Origin: Flavobacteriaceae bacterium
GTDB taxonomy: Bacteria; Bacteroidota; Bacteroidia; Flavobacteriales; Flavobacteriaceae
Reading direction: 5' to 3'
Assembly: GCA_015488935.1 (NCBI GenBank)
Contig: WFMU01000155.1
Span: 1-5,345 of the forward strand
Length of the DNA: 5,345 nt
Part shown: positions 4,522 to 5,345 of the stretch, one piece after another
How positions within the stretch are numbered: the first letter of the stretch is position 1
Layout of the letters: each line of letters begins with the position of its first letter
Translations under genes and position numbers: made by a program
The notes under the pieces: generated by a model
Seen by the model: the letters and a program-made list of their open reading frames with translations, nothing else
What the model was told of the DNA's origin: nothing
The model's database searches: none

Positions 4522-5345
4522 TTATTTATTGAATAGTTTTCTAAAAAATGATTTCTTATCTTCGTTTTGATGGTAGCCATTATTATCGCTTCCATAACCG
4601 TATCCATAGCCATAACCGTAGCCATATCCATAGCTGTATTTACTATTTACAGTGAAATCATTTAATACGTAACTGATGTTTTTTATTTCGCTATTTTTAT
4701 ATTTATCATCAATCATTTTTGGCATTCCTTTTTGTGTATATCCTTGTCGGATTACATAGATGGTTGCATCTGCATATTTAAATAATTCAAGAGCGTCTGC
4801 TACCAATCCAATTGGAGGTGTATCAATAATTATATAGTCGTAATTTTCTTTTACAAAAGCCATTAATTCTTCTGTTTTTTTATTTAAAATTAATTCCGAT
4901 GGATTTGGAGGTGTTGGTCCAGAAAGCATTAAATCTAAATTTGGAATTTTAGTATTAATGGTAATTTCTTCCATACTTTTTTGTCCAATTAAGTAATTGG
5001 AAAGTCCACTAGAATTAGGAATTTCAAAATCGTCATAAATTTTTGGTTTGCGCAAGTCAAAACCAATTAAAATGGTTTTTTTGTTACTTAGTGCAAAAAC
5101 GGTAGCCATATTTATAGAGCAAAGTGTTTTTCCTTCGCCACCTACAGAAGATGTTACTACAATTGTTTTTGATTTACCGTTGCTTTTTTCGTTAAATAAA
5201 AATTGAATATTGGAACGTATTGCACGAAATGATTCTGCAATGGTTGACTTTGGTTTTAAGTAAACAGCCAAGTTGTTTTTTGCTGTATTTTTACCGATAA
5301 CTCCTAATACAGGAATCTCATAATTATTTTCAATATCTTCTACAG
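4522..5345 (-). CDS. wzc: Wzc-like BY-kinase / polysaccharide co-polymerase, C-terminal part (cut by window edge)
   Basis: This is the cytoplasmic tyrosine autokinase domain that controls polymerisation and export of capsule or exopolysaccharide at the inner membrane. A TTG at 5269-5271 could be mistaken for a start, but the frame stays open to the right edge and encodes 24 more residues including EIPVLGVIGKN, the usual lead-in to the kinase domain. The gene is therefore 5'-truncated by the window. Numbering from that TTG: ExxRxxR oligomerisation motif AESFRAIRSN (12-21), Walker A SVGGEGKT (42-49), Walker A' FDLRKPK (71-77), GPTPPNPSEL (118-127), Walker B IIIDTPP (147-153) followed by GLVADA. 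The C-terminal tail holds a tyrosine cluster, (YG)x7 plus two more Tyr, the expected autophosphorylation region, and ends in a basic segment. The lead-in suggests a fused Wzc type with a periplasmic domain upstream, rather than a stand-alone CpsD/CapB, but this is not visible. Confidence 0.94.
   Translation of the reverse strand, partial: VEDIENNYEIPVLGVIGKNTAKNNLAVYLKPKSTIAESFRAIRSNIQFLFNEKSNGKSKTIVVTSSVGGEGKTLCSINMATVFALSNKKTILIGFDLRKPKIYDDFEIPNSSGLSNYLIGQKSMEEITINTKIPNLDLMLSGPTPPNPSELILNKKTEELMAFVKENYDYIIIDTPPIGLVADALELFKYADATIYVIRQGYTQKGMPKMIDDKYKNSEIKNISYVLNDFTVNSKYSYGYGYGYGYGYGYGSDNNGYHQNEDKKSFFRKLFNK
4591..4632 (-). repeat. In-frame 6-base repeat encoding (Tyr-Gly)x7 in the kinase tail
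   Basis: Seven consecutive Tyr-Gly codon pairs form the phosphorylation cluster of the kinase. Further tyrosines flank it at 4636-4638 and 4573-4575, giving nine in the tail. Codons vary (TAT/TAC with GGA, GGC or GGT), so it is not a perfect hexanucleotide run, although blocks of two or three units recur. Gain or loss of whole 6-base units would change tyrosine number without breaking the frame. Confidence 0.95.

Noticed and set aside
5269..5271. TTG as start codon of a stand-alone 249-residue kinase (CpsD/CapB-like)
   Set aside because: The frame continues upstream to the window edge with conserved lead-in residues (IPVLGVIG), so this is an internal Leu codon of a longer protein.

Overview
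The window is a piece of a surface-polysaccharide (capsule or O-antigen type) biosynthesis cluster. The host is most likely a flavobacterium or a close relative in the Bacteroidota. The reasons are the low G+C, A/T-rich start contexts without Shine-Dalgarno sequences, TAA stops on four of the five genes, and a Wzc-type tyrosine kinase with a (YG)n tail. The taxon is an inference from style, not from a marker gene. All five confident genes lie on the minus strand and are read from high to low coordinates.

In transcription order: (1) the C-terminal kinase domain of a Wzc-like polysaccharide co-polymerase/BY-kinase, whose 5' part lies beyond the right edge (4522-5345); (2) a Gfo/Idh/MocA oxidoreductase resembling the UDP-GlcNAcA 3-dehydrogenases WbpB/WlbA (3494-4519); (3) a small PglC-type phosphoglycosyl transferase that would start lipid-linked repeat-unit assembly (2868-3461); (4) a TviB/WbpO-type UDP-N-acetylhexosamine 6-dehydrogenase (1567-2868); (5) RmlB, dTDP-glucose 4,6-dehydratase (106-1158). 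Genes 1-4 are packed like an operon, with gaps of 2 and 32 bases and a one-base TAATG overlap. RmlB is separated from them by a 408-base gap.

That gap (1159-1566) is the most unusual part. Most of it is a nested tandem repeat whose plus strand has no G for 322 bases (1253-1574). It holds five 21-base units beside tviB, then about fourteen diverged ~14-base units, with a 91-base higher-order duplication inside. A separate five-unit 8-base repeat lies just upstream of rmlB. No protein, RNA gene or known element was recognised there.

Together the genes supply activated sugars (N-acetyl-uronic acid derivatives from the TviB-like and WbpB-like enzymes, a 4-keto-6-deoxyhexose from RmlB), the initiating lipid-phosphate transferase, and the kinase that controls polymer export and length. 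The enzymes needed to finish either sugar pathway (aminotransferase, acetyltransferase, RmlA/C/D) are not in the window. The first 105 bases contain no confident gene.
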